A stretch of DNA of 5,272 nucleotides from Verrucomicrobiota bacterium (lineage in GTDB: Bacteria; Verrucomicrobiota; Verrucomicrobiia; Chthoniobacterales; UBA10450): NCBI GenBank assembly GCA_003219945.1, contig QHQV01000362.1, forward strand, positions 1-5,272, in the 5' to 3' direction. A model generated the notes under the pieces. That model worked only from the letters and a program-made list of their open reading frames with translations. It searched no databases and had not been told where the DNA came from. Both the position numbers and the translations under genes were made by a program. Below, one piece after another: positions 1 to 5,272 of this stretch (within the stretch, counting starts at the first letter, position 1; every line of letters starts with the position of its first letter).

Positions 1-1644
1 CGCGTCGAGGTTTTTGGGATCTTTCGCCAGGACTGTCTGATACTGCTTTTCCGCTGTTCGATATTTGCCCTGCTCAACGTTCTTCCGGGCGGCGACCGCA
101 ACCTCCTGAACTTCGCTCGGCAAGGCCTTGGGGACTGTTGTTGAGATTGCCTTCGATTTACCGACCTCTTCCGTCGATTTCTTTTCAAAAACAAAACTCA
201 TTTTGAGTGCACCGGTCTTTTCGTTCGAGATTGAGACTACGGGTTGTCGGAACAAAGCGAGTTCTTCGGTGGTTAACTTGGTTACGGGTTGAGCGAGGAA
301 TTCGATCTCTTTGTTCAGCAAGTCCGATCGCACCTTAAGTCTATCCAACTCGGCCAACACCAGCTTCCTCACCTCATCCCGCCGCGCTTCTTCCTGACGT
401 TCACGAACAACGATGTTTCGCAGCAGTTCGTTTTCTCTCGTAAGCTGGGATGAATCCTCGCTGCTTTCTCCGGCAATCTTGGCGGCCTGAAGTTCTGTGC
501 CAGCGTGTTCCAGCTCAACATCAAGCTCGGCGGCTCGGGCCGCCAGATAAGAATTTCTATTCTGGGTGTCAGTTAGTTGCTGTTGAAGCTGCGCCAGGTG
601 TCGTTCCATCTCGGACAATTTCTCGGTGGTTTTCGGATCGCCCTCGCTGAGTTTCCTGACCTTTTCTTCCGCGCTTGCAAGCTTCTGTTCCAGATCATTC
701 TTCTCGGCGACGAGTGACTCAAGACGCTGTTCCGATTCCTTCGCCGATTTCAGTTGGGAGAGCGCGTCATCCCGTTCACGCTCGAGCGCAACGATATGAT
801 TGTTTGCCTCGGCGAACTTTGCCTGAGTATCGTCCTTTTGCTTCTCCGCAGTCGCACGTGCTTGATCGGCTGCGGCAACGGCTCCTTTTAATTGTGCAAC
901 TTCGGCGCGCAACTGTTGCTGTTCCTTGTCACTGTTACCTTCCAACCCTTGCGAAGTCTTTGATTCCTGAAGCTGCGCGAGTTGGTCTCGCGTCTGACGT
1001 TCTGATTTCTTTGCGTCATCGAGATCGTTCTGGGTTCGCTCCAGTTCGGAATTTGTCTCGTTTAAACGCGTATCGACTACGTCTTTTTCTTTTCGTGCGG
1101 TCTCCAGATCTCCGCGCGTCTTCTCGAGCGCCGCTTGCAGCTCAGCGACTTTGTCGCGCAAGTTCTTTGTGGCGACTTTTACTGAGCTATCCCGCGACCG
1201 CTCGCTCACGGTCTCCCTGGGTTGGGGCGCCAAGGCTTCGGGACCCGGCTCGGACCAGGCATCACTCTCAGGCGCTGCTGGCGCAATGTCCGGTAACGGA
1301 TTGGCGCTTGCGTTGAGGTTGGTTTGCCTTGTGATCCGCTCCTGAAGTCTCAAAATCGCTTCACTGATTTTGCGCCCGCGATATTCCACAACCGCTGGCT
1401 GCCACTGAGCGTGCGATTTGCGCAGTTCCTCGATCAAGCTCCCGGCGAACCGATACTTGGCCAAAGCAGTCTTGAATCGGTCCTGGCGCTCAAGTTTTTC
1501 GCCCTGTTGCGCGGAGAGATAGGCTTTGAGAAAAATTTCGCTTGGATCGTCCTGTTCCGCGACCGCGACCATGGTTGCGGCGAAGAAGAATACGGCGACG
1601 AGCCAAGCAGCCCTGCGTCGCTTAACACGACGCTGCGGCGCCAT
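1..1644 (-). CDS. Exported coiled-coil protein with TPR repeat, C-terminus beyond the window edge
   Basis: The reading frame is open from an ATG at 1644 to base 1, giving 548 residues with no stop. The N-terminus is a good signal peptide: a basic stretch (RRVKRRR, residues 5-11), a hydrophobic core (about 12-28) and a likely cut after AVA (27-29). Residues 36-104 form a helical, TPR-like block (QQGEKLERQDRFKTALAKY, then WQP and EYRGRK). A Pro/Ala-rich linker covers about 110-145. Residues about 156-430 are Glu/Lys/Gln/Leu-rich heptads, a long coiled coil. The last 34 residues start a TPR motif (EQGKYRTAEKQYQTVLAKDP). The protein should therefore sit in the periplasm or cell envelope as a scaffold or rod; no enzymatic motif is visible. 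A GTG at 1677 is an in-frame alternative start, but it only lengthens the segment before the signal peptide. Neither start has a clear Shine-Dalgarno. It is divergent from the tRNA genes. Function unknown; the exported coiled-coil/TPR architecture is confident. Confidence 0.85.
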   Translation of the reverse strand, partial: MAPQRRVKRRRAAWLVAVFFFAATMVAVAEQDDPSEIFLKAYLSAQQGEKLERQDRFKTALAKYRFAGSLIEELRKSHAQWQPAVVEYRGRKISEAILRLQERITRQTNLNASANPLPDIAPAAPESDAWSEPGPEALAPQPRETVSERSRDSSVKVATKNLRDKVAELQAALEKTRGDLETARKEKDVVDTRLNETNSELERTQNDLDDAKKSERQTRDQLAQLQESKTSQGLEGNSDKEQQQLRAEVAQLKGAVAAADQARATAEKQKDDTQAKFAEANNHIVALERERDDALSQLKSAKESEQRLESLVAEKNDLEQKLASAEEKVRKLSEGDPKTTEKLSEMERHLAQLQQQLTDTQNRNSYLAARAAELDVELEHAGTELQAAKIAGESSEDSSQLTRENELLRNIVVRERQEEARRDEVRKLVLAELDRLKVRSDLLNKEIEFLAQPVTKLTTEELALFRQPVVSISNEKTGALKMSFVFEKKSTEEVGKSKAISTTVPKALPSEVQEVAVAARKNVEQGKYRTAEKQYQTVLAKDPKNLDA

Positions 1645-1771
1645 ACCCAACCGGCTGGGGAGAGGTTTCCGGTCCACCGGCGCTGACAATTAGTGGAGCG
1701 CCCGAGGAAAGTCGAGTCCTTTGTTTGCAAAAAGAGATTCGAATTTTAATCTTGTTTGCCGTGTCAATGAT
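1645..1771. other. Divergent intergenic region between coiled-coil gene and tRNA-His
   Basis: This 127-base gap must hold the promoters for the leftward coiled-coil gene and the rightward tRNA genes. The part near the tRNA is AT-rich (about 1721-1760). I see no gene and no strong palindrome in it. A plausible rightward promoter is listed separately. For the leftward gene I see a perfect TTGACA at 1767-1762 on the minus strand, but no -10 box at a suitable distance. Confidence 0.5.
1721..1750 (+). promoter_or_regulatory. Candidate sigma-70 promoter for the tRNA-His / tRNA-Arg / ribD unit
   Basis: A -35-like TTGTTT (1721-1726, three of six consensus bases) and a -10-like TTTAAT (1745-1750, five of six) are separated by 18 bases. 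This would start transcription near 1757, about 15 bases before the tRNA. The -35 match is weak and the region is generally AT-rich, so this is only a candidate. Confidence 0.35.
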
Positions 1772-1844
1772 GGTGGCCGTAGCTCAATGGTAGAGCCCCA
1801 GATTGTGGTTCTGGTTGTTGCGGGTTCGAGTCCCGTCGGCCACC
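1772..1844 (+). tRNA. tRNA-His (anticodon GTG)
   Basis: The cloverleaf folds completely. The acceptor stem GTGGCCG (1773-1779) pairs with CGGCCAC (1837-1843). The D stem is GCTC/GAGC. The anticodon stem CCAGA/TCTGG (1798-1802, 1810-1814) encloses loop TTGTGGT with anticodon GTG at 1805-1807. The T stem 1820-1824/1832-1836 has loop TTCGAGT. Two histidine identity features are encoded: an extra G at -1 (1772) facing discriminator C73 (1844). The 3' CCA is not encoded (the next bases are CCG), so it must be added enzymatically. It reads CAC and CAT codons. Confidence 0.96.
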
Positions 1845-1848
1845 CGTC

Positions 1849-1942
1849 GAATTTAAGATTTCGAATGGCGATTTTCGACTTAGACGCAAAGATCGACAAC
1901 ATTACGTCCCCTCGGAAATCTGAAATTGAGAATCGAAAATTC
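1849..1942. repeat. Long imperfect palindrome between the two tRNA genes
   Basis: The tRNA spacer is almost entirely one imperfect inverted repeat. Paired blocks are 1849-1854 with 1937-1942 (GAATTT/AAATTC), 1857-1861 with 1930-1934, 1864-1866 with 1925-1927, and 1870-1877 with 1913-1920 (GATTTTCG/CGGAAATC, one G-T pair). Mismatched bulges lie between blocks and the loop is about 35 bases. The arms are built from variants of a short GATTTCGAAT-like word, as in degenerate dispersed palindromic repeats of intergenic DNA. It could fold in the precursor transcript between the tRNAs. There is no T-run after it, so it does not look like an intrinsic terminator. Pairing was done by eye. Confidence 0.55.
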
Positions 1943-1946
1943 AGCA

Positions 1947-2020
1947 GTGCCTGTAGCTCAACCGGATAGAGCTTCTGACTTCGGATCAGAAGGTTGGGGG
2001 TTCGAATCCCTCCAGGCACG
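1947..2020 (+). tRNA. tRNA-Arg (anticodon TCG)
   Basis: A full cloverleaf is present. The acceptor GTGCCTG (1947-1953) pairs with CAGGCAC (2013-2019). The D stem GCTC/GAGC has a loop containing GG then A, and this A agrees with the A20 arginine identity base. The anticodon stem TCTGA/TCAGA (1974-1978, 1986-1990) encloses loop CTTCGGA with anticodon TCG at 1981-1983. The T stem is GGGGG/CCCTC with loop TTCGAAT. The discriminator is G (2020), and CCA is not encoded (TGT follows). It should read CGA and possibly other CGN codons. It ends only 22 bases before the ribD start codon. Confidence 0.96.
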
Positions 2021-2042
2021 TGTTGTTTGATACGCCTGCACC

Positions 2043-3110
2043 ATGACGACCGACCGAGACGAAGAGTTCATGCGCGCTGCCTTGGCTGAAGCAAAAAGGG
2101 CGCTCGGCCGGACGAGTCCCAACCCCGCCGTGGGAGCCGTCCTAGTGATTGATAATCATATAGTGTCGCGGGGACATCATCGAGAAGCAGGGCGCGCGCA
2201 TGCTGAGATCGAATGCCTGCGCAATTTCGGCGCGCGGATTCCAGCGCGTGCCACGCTATATGTAACTCTGGAACCGTGTTCGACAGCTGGGCGCACTGCG
2301 CCGTGCACCAATGCGATAATCAAGGCTGGACTCGAAGAGCTAGTCATAGGCGCCACAGACCTGAATCCGCGGCACTCCGGCAGAGGTATCGCCGAATTGC
2401 GAAGCGCAGGCGTCCGAGTGCGCGATGGGATTTTGGCGGAAGAGTGCACGCGGCTTAACGAGGCGTTCAACAAATGGATCGTGACGGGGCAGCCATTTGT
2501 AATCGCAAAGTGCGGCATGTCGCTCGATGGGCGGCTGACGCGCCCACCTGGTGAGTCTCGATGGATCACCGGACGCGATGCTAGACGCGATGCACATCAG
2601 CTACGCGCACGCGTGGACGCCGTGCTCGTCGGAGCGGAAACCGTCCGAGCCGACAATCCGCGTTTGACCATTCGCGGCGTGCGTCGGGTGCGGCAACCGT
2701 GGCGCGTTGTGCTGACTCGCTCAGGCCAGTTGCCCCGACACGCCCACGTCTTGTCCGACAAATTTGCTGTCCGAACTTTGATCTATAAACAAAAATCCTT
2801 GGCGTCGGTGCTGAAGCATTTAGGTAAACGCGGCATCACCAGCGTCTTGATCGAAGGTGGCGGCGACGTTCTTGGTGAGGCGCTCGACAAGCGGCTCATC
2901 GACAAAGTGCAGATCTATCTGGGACCAATGTTAACTGGAGGACCGGTACTCGCATTCCCGGGAGAAGGAGCAGAACAAACTGCTGATGCACTGCGGCTGC
3001 GGGAGATCGAGTATAAGCAGATCGGTCAAACTATCTCCATCAGCGGGTATCCAGACGTTCCGGGGCGGCGAATAACCGGGAAACTTTCCGCCGATTCCCC
3101 TGTTAAATGA
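2043..3110 (+). CDS. ribD: Bifunctional riboflavin biosynthesis deaminase/reductase RibD
   Basis: This cytoplasmic enzyme carries out two successive steps of riboflavin (FMN/FAD precursor) synthesis: deamination of the 2,5-diaminopyrimidine product of GTP cyclohydrolase II, then NADPH-dependent reduction of its ribosyl chain. The N-terminal deaminase domain (about 1-145) keeps the zinc site: H53-A-E55 with catalytic Glu55, and P-C79...P-C88 within PCSTAGRTAPC. The C-terminal reductase domain (about 150-340) shows SLDGR (160-164), GESRWITG (170-177), GAETVRADNPRLT (197-209) and IEGGG (270-274), followed by the DKVQIYLGP strand. The 355 residues are close to the family norm (E. coli 367), the difference being a shorter middle of the reductase domain. 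All key residues are present, so it should be active. The ATG lies 22 bases after tRNA-Arg and no Shine-Dalgarno is visible. The Tyr-rich gene follows 14 bases downstream. No other rib gene is in the window. Confidence 0.97.
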   Translation: MTTDRDEEFMRAALAEAKRALGRTSPNPAVGAVLVIDNHIVSRGHHREAGRAHAEIECLRNFGARIPARATLYVTLEPCSTAGRTAPCTNAIIKAGLEELVIGATDLNPRHSGRGIAELRSAGVRVRDGILAEECTRLNEAFNKWIVTGQPFVIAKCGMSLDGRLTRPPGESRWITGRDARRDAHQLRARVDAVLVGAETVRADNPRLTIRGVRRVRQPWRVVLTRSGQLPRHAHVLSDKFAVRTLIYKQKSLASVLKHLGKRGITSVLIEGGGDVLGEALDKRLIDKVQIYLGPMLTGGPVLAFPGEGAEQTADALRLREIEYKQIGQTISISGYPDVPGRRITGKLSADSPVK

Positions 3111-3112
3111 TC

Positions 3113-3118
3113 AGGAGG
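3113..3118 (+). promoter_or_regulatory. Strong Shine-Dalgarno of the Tyr-rich gene
   Basis: A perfect AGGAGG, extended by TGAG, sits six bases before the ATG at 3125 and directly after the ribD stop codon. It fixes the start of the small gene. It also contrasts with the other genes here, whose starts have weak or no such motif, suggesting high translation of this small protein. Confidence 0.8.
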
Positions 3119-3124
3119 TGAGTC

Positions 3125-3361
3125 ATGAAGAAACTTCTGTTAACCGCAGTCGTGGCCGGGGTTTTGATGTTCGCGGGAACGACGCGTTCTGATGCTCAAG
3201 TTTACTTCAATATCGGATTCGGATTTCCGGGTTATTACGGATATTACCCTTACGGTTACTATTATCCGTACCGGTATTACTACAGACCTTATTACCGCCC
3301 GTACTACTGGTACGGTGGGCATCGCTATTACCGCCATCGTTATCCCTATTATGGGCGCTAG
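3125..3361 (+). CDS. Small secreted tyrosine-rich protein
   Basis: This 78-residue protein has a clear signal peptide: MKK, a hydrophobic core at about 4-18, and a likely cut after SDA (residues 22-24). The mature chain of about 54 residues holds 23 tyrosines and 7 arginines, plus Gly, Pro, His and one Trp. There are no Cys, Lys, Asp or Glu after the cut. It is built from short units such as GYYGYYPYG, YRYYYRPYYRPYYWYG and HRYYRHRYPYYG. It is therefore basic, aromatic, probably disordered and exported. It has a strong ribosome binding site, sits 14 bases after ribD and is followed by an intrinsic terminator, so it is the last gene of that unit. Comparable low-complexity YGY-type exported proteins are known (for example sulfur globule proteins), but homology cannot be claimed from composition. 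A structural or envelope role, perhaps via tyrosine cross-linking or stacking, is a guess. It is real as a gene; its function is unknown. Confidence 0.85.
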   Translation: MKKLLLTAVVAGVLMFAGTTRSDAQVYFNIGFGFPGYYGYYPYGYYYPYRYYYRPYYRPYYWYGGHRYYRHRYPYYGR

Positions 3362-3383
3362 TTCGATTAGAATAGCCACACCG

Positions 3384-3422
3384 GGCTGGCTTGAAGCCAT
3401 TTCGAGCCAGCCTAATTTTTTT
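3384..3422 (+). terminator. Intrinsic terminator after the ribD / Tyr-rich unit
   Basis: A 12-base-pair stem (3384-3395 with 3401-3412, GGCTGGCTTGAA against TTCGAGCCAGCC, one G-T pair) with a five-base loop is followed by TAA and seven T residues (3416-3422). This is a textbook rho-independent terminator for rightward transcripts, 22 bases after the Tyr-rich stop codon. Leftward transcripts of the convergent gene would meet the same hairpin without a U-run, so it probably works mainly in one direction. Confidence 0.9.
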
Positions 3423-3465
3423 GGCGGGAACTCGCTAGAGATTCAACCTAACGAGACTAGACGGT

Positions 3466-4092
3466 CTATTTTCCTGACTTTGGGGAAGCCGCCGGTTTAG
3501 TTACAGGGCTTTTCCGCGGCTCATCGAGCTGGAATTCTTTTCTCAGCTGCTGGATGAGTGCCGGTATTTCCTTTTGCCTCTCGGTTTCGATTTGCTGCCG
3601 TAGCGATTGCTCGACTTTTCCGCGTTCCTGAATGTATCGGGATTCGAACCGAGCGCGCTCCTGTGGATTGAGTTGAAGACCCGAGTCGCGAACTGCTGCG
3701 TCAGCTTCGCGCGTAATAGCCTGCCGGCGCATATTCTCCCGCTGACGCATGAGGTTGCGCTGTTCCGGGGTCATCTGCATCCAAAGCTGCGCATTGCGCT
3801 GGAAATTTTGCCGAGCATCTGGCGGCATAGCCAGCCAGCGTTCTCTTACGCTCTGTCCTGAAGGGGCCCCATGAAACTGATCTGAAGGTGGTCCATGAGC
3901 TTGACTTGGCGGCGGCCCCTGAGGCGCTGCCATGGGCGGGGGTCCATGAGGGGCCGACATCGGCGGCGGCCGACCAGCCGGGCCGCGATGTTGTTGTGGC
4001 TGCGCTTGTGCGGCAGCGCAACACAAAGCGAAAGCGACCAAGCCGACGAATAACTTACAAGGTTGGCCTATCTTCCCACACGCTATTTTCAT
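3466..4092 (-). CDS. Exported Pro-rich protein with DUF3106-like W-x-M-x-P repeats
   Basis: This 208-residue protein starts at an ATG. A signal peptide occupies about 1-30 (hydrophobic LFVGLVAFALCCAAA, cut near AQA). It has a Cys pair but no good lipobox, so a soluble periplasmic protein is more likely than a lipoprotein. Residues 31-80 are Pro/Gly/His/Gln-rich with a nine-residue repeat. Next come two 18-residue units, RERWLAMPPDARQNF (W86) and AQLWMQMTPEQRNLM (W104), and a related LNPQERARF further on. The C-terminal third is a charged helix (QERGKVEQSLRQQIETERQK) and a basic Pro/Lys tail. The W-x-M-x-P-x-x-R pattern is that of DUF3106-type periplasmic proteins and resembles LTxxQ proteins such as CpxP/Spy in style. 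Family assignment is by motif only. It overlaps the preceding membrane-protein gene by 38 bases, so the two are probably co-transcribed and translationally coupled. Possible role: periplasmic sensor or partner of that membrane protein (inference). Confidence 0.8.
   Translation of the reverse strand: MKIACGKIGQPCKLFVGLVAFALCCAAAQAQPQQHRGPAGRPPPMSAPHGPPPMAAPQGPPPSQAHGPPSDQFHGAPSGQSVRERWLAMPPDARQNFQRNAQLWMQMTPEQRNLMRQRENMRRQAITREADAAVRDSGLQLNPQERARFESRYIQERGKVEQSLRQQIETERQKEIPALIQQLRKEFQLDEPRKSPVTKPAASPKSGK
3892..3969 (-). repeat. In-frame 27-base repeat coding for a Pro-rich nonapeptide
   Basis: Within the exported Pro-rich protein, residues 42-67 read as PPPMSAPHG, PPPMAAPQG and PPPSQAHG. These are two full nine-residue units and one shortened unit, so the DNA repeats with a 27-base period. 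It is likely a flexible spacer that can change length by slippage. Confidence 0.7.
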
Positions 4093-4417
4093 CCCAGGCG
4101 ATCAATGCATCCAGATCAGCCACGACGTCATAATCCTGTGGATCGATTTTAGCCACTACATCTGAGTCGCTCGAAGACGTTGTCCGCGGACCCGGATAAT
4201 GCGTGACAAGAGCAAGGGCGACAACGACCGCTGCCACGGCCGACACTCCAACAATCTTTCGGGCACTAAGCCAGTTCCGCACCCGCTCGAAATGAGCGCG
4301 TTCCTGCCGAATTTTTCTTAGGACATTCCGGGCAAAAAATGGGGAAAGCGCAGGCTTAGGAAGCCGGCCGAGAACATCCCATAGCTCTTTATCATCTTGA
4401 GGTTCCATGTTGTCCAT
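4055..4417 (-). CDS. Single-span membrane protein resembling ECF-associated anti-sigma proteins
   Basis: Taking the ATG at 4417 gives 120 residues. A TTG at 4426 and an ATG at 4408 are also in frame; the latter has a weak GGATGG a few bases upstream, and the true start is uncertain. The N-terminal cytoplasmic part (1-54) carries KELWDVLGRLPKPALSPFFA and then NVLRKIRQE. One membrane segment follows at about 55-71 (IVGVSAVAAVVVALALV). The outer part is acidic and ends with DYDVVADLDALIAWDEN. No zinc-binding HxxxCxxC motif is present. This layout (short helical N-terminus with LW..L and FFAR.VLR, one span, short acidic tail) is what I recall for small proteins encoded next to ECF sigma factors in Verrucomicrobiota, hence a putative anti-sigma role. 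This is by resemblance only. It lies 55 bases after a sigma-70 gene and overlaps the exported Pro-rich gene by 38 bases, which suggests membrane and periplasmic parts of one regulatory device. Confidence 0.75.
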   Translation of the reverse strand: MDNMEPQDDKELWDVLGRLPKPALSPFFARNVLRKIRQERAHFERVRNWLSARKIVGVSAVAAVVVALALVTHYPGPRTTSSSDSDVVAKIDPQDYDVVADLDALIAWDENSVWEDRPTL

Positions 4418-4465
4418 CCGATTCAACAGTCTGCATGTCTCGAAGTTGCGCTAGAACGTGGTCGA

Positions 4466-4492
4466 AATATATTCAAATTCCCGGCGCTTCAA
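4466..4492 (-). promoter_or_regulatory. Candidate promoter for the membrane/periplasmic pair
   Basis: On the minus strand, TTGAAG (4492-4487, four of six -35 bases) and TATATT (4471-4466, five of six -10 bases) are separated by 15 bases, overlapping the end of the sigma gene and its stop codon. A start near 4459 would leave a leader of about 40 bases. The spacing is short, so this is tentative; the pair could instead be read only from the sigma gene. Confidence 0.3.
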
Positions 4493-5272
4493 GGAAACCT
4501 TCCAACTGCCGAATCCGGGTTGGATGCCGCATTTTGCGCAACGCCTTTGCCTCGATCTGGCGGATCCGCTCGCGAGTAACCTGGAACTGCCGGCCTACTT
4601 CTTCCAACGTTCGGCTGTAGCCGTCGACGAGGCCGAATCGTTGCTCGAGGACTTGCCGTTCCCGGTCGGTGAGCGTTTCCAGGACATCTTTAATCTTTTC
4701 CTTGAGCAAAACGATCGCAGTCATGTCGCTCGGGTTTTCGGCGCCCCTGTCCTCGATGAAATCGCCAAAATTAGTTTCCTCGCTCTCGCCTACCGGTGAT
4801 TGCAGCGAGATCGGTTGCTGGGCCATTTTTAGCACGGCCCGAACGCGATCCACTGGCAACAAAACTTCCTCAGCTACTTCCTCAGGCGTAGGCTCCCGAC
4901 CGTATTCCTGCACCAGCTGTTTTTGCACGCGCAAAAGCTTGTTGATCGTCTCAATCATGTGCACAGGAATTCGAATCGTGCGCGCCTGGTCGGCAATCGA
5001 CCGGGTGATCGCCTGGCGAATCCACCAAGTCGCATAGGTGGAAAACTTATACCCGCGCCGATATTCAAACTTCTCGACCGCCTTCATCAATCCCATGTTT
5101 CCTTCCTGGATTAGGTCGAGAAACGACAAACCGCGGTTGGTGTATTTCTTCGCGATGGAAATAACGAGACGAAGATTGGCTTCCACCATTTCGGTTTTGG
5201 CCTTGAATGCCTGGCGCAGCCAGCTTTTCAGCGTCCGATATTCCTCGGAATATTCAGAAAGCGAAAACCAGA
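4473..5272 (-). CDS. rpoD: Primary-type RNA polymerase sigma-70 factor (RpoD/SigA), N-terminus beyond the window edge
   Basis: This sigma subunit directs RNA polymerase to housekeeping promoters. The frame is open to the right edge; 265 residues are visible, ending at a TGA at 4475-4473. The internal Met at 5189 is not the start, because the upstream residues (ending AFKAKTE) continue the family alignment. Region 2 is at about 28-98: [20 protein letters not shown], then [20 protein letters not shown], and the melting and -10 recognition segment [29 protein letters not shown] begins region 3, and GDFIED (169-174) marks region 3.2. Region 4 (about 190-252) carries [29 protein letters not shown], the -35-binding helix-turn-helix. 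Identity to E. coli RpoD is very high in these segments, which fits the primary sigma; an RpoD-like paralogue cannot be excluded without the N-terminus. It is followed after 55 bases by a putative anti-sigma-like membrane protein. Confidence 0.93.
   Translation of the reverse strand, partial: WFSLSEYSEEYRTLKSWLRQAFKAKTEMVEANLRLVISIAKKYTNRGLSFLDLIQEGNMGLMKAVEKFEYRRGYKFSTYATWWIRQAITRSIADQARTIRIPVHMIETINKLLRVQKQLVQEYGREPTPEEVAEEVLLPVDRVRAVLKMAQQPISLQSPVGESEETNFGDFIEDRGAENPSDMTAIVLLKEKIKDVLETLTDRERQVLEQRFGLVDGYSRTLEEVGRQFQVTRERIRQIEAKALRKMRHPTRIRQLEGFLEAPGI

Noticed and set aside
675..1316. Plus-strand open frame of 213 codons
   Set aside because: It lies opposite the coiled-coil gene. It is Arg/Ser/Leu-rich with no domain, and the minus-strand frame has heptads and a signal peptide.
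1762..1767. Perfect TTGACA on the minus strand as -35 box of the coiled-coil gene
   Set aside because: The only good -10-like word (TAAAAT) is 13 bases away, too close for a sigma-70 promoter, and nothing fits at 16-18 bases.
1690..2019. Minus-strand open frame of 109 codons with PGGIRTPNLLIRSQ and GWPTGLEPATTRTT
   Set aside because: It is the antisense of the two tRNA genes and their spacer. These peptides are typical false proteins produced by translating tRNA genes backwards.
1845..2042. FMN riboswitch upstream of ribD
   Set aside because: The space is taken by tRNA-Arg and an AT-rich palindrome, and I see none of the conserved FMN-element segments.
2177..2569. Minus-strand frame of 130 codons inside ribD
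   Set aside because: It overlaps the conserved deaminase motifs of ribD and has no recognisable features of its own.
3384..3422. Bidirectional terminator for both convergent units
   Set aside because: The hairpin would also form in leftward RNA, but no U-run follows it in that direction, so only the rightward function is supported.
3192..3500. Plus-strand frame of 102 codons rich in Ile/Thr
   Set aside because: It is a shifted reading of the tyrosine codon repeats and runs through the terminator hairpin. The Tyr-rich frame has a Shine-Dalgarno and signal peptide.

Overview
The window looks like chromosomal DNA of moderate GC content from a Gram-negative-type bacterium. It is most consistent with Verrucomicrobiota, possibly a soil Chthoniobacterales-like lineage. 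This placement is an inference from the gene families (a secreted coiled-coil/TPR protein, a small protein with an LWDVLG-type N-terminus and one membrane span, a secreted DUF3106-like protein, a Tyr-rich mini-protein). No marker here proves it. I see no phage genes, insertion sequences or CRISPR arrays.

Layout, left to right. Bases 1-1644 (minus strand) hold the 5' part of a gene for an exported coiled-coil protein; it runs off the left edge just as a TPR repeat begins. A 127-base divergent gap follows. Then come two plus-strand tRNA genes, tRNA-His(GTG) and tRNA-Arg(TCG), separated by a long imperfect palindrome. Only 22 bases after tRNA-Arg begins ribD, the bifunctional deaminase/reductase of riboflavin synthesis. 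Fourteen bases after ribD is a small secreted protein made largely of tyrosine, with a strong ribosome binding site. A clear intrinsic terminator closes this plus-strand unit.

The right half is a convergent minus-strand cluster read from the right edge: the C-terminal two thirds or so of a primary-type sigma-70 factor (RpoD/SigA); a small single-span membrane protein resembling those that accompany ECF sigma factors; and an exported Pro-rich protein with repeated W-x-M-x-P-x-x-R motifs, overlapping the previous gene by 38 bases. The last two look like a membrane/periplasm regulatory or stress pair. Their position directly behind a housekeeping-type rather than an ECF sigma gene is the most interesting arrangement in the window.

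The plus-strand unit (tRNA-His, tRNA-Arg, ribD, Tyr-rich protein) may be one transcript processed at the tRNAs, because no terminator lies between its members. The rest of the window is accounted for by ordinary genes.
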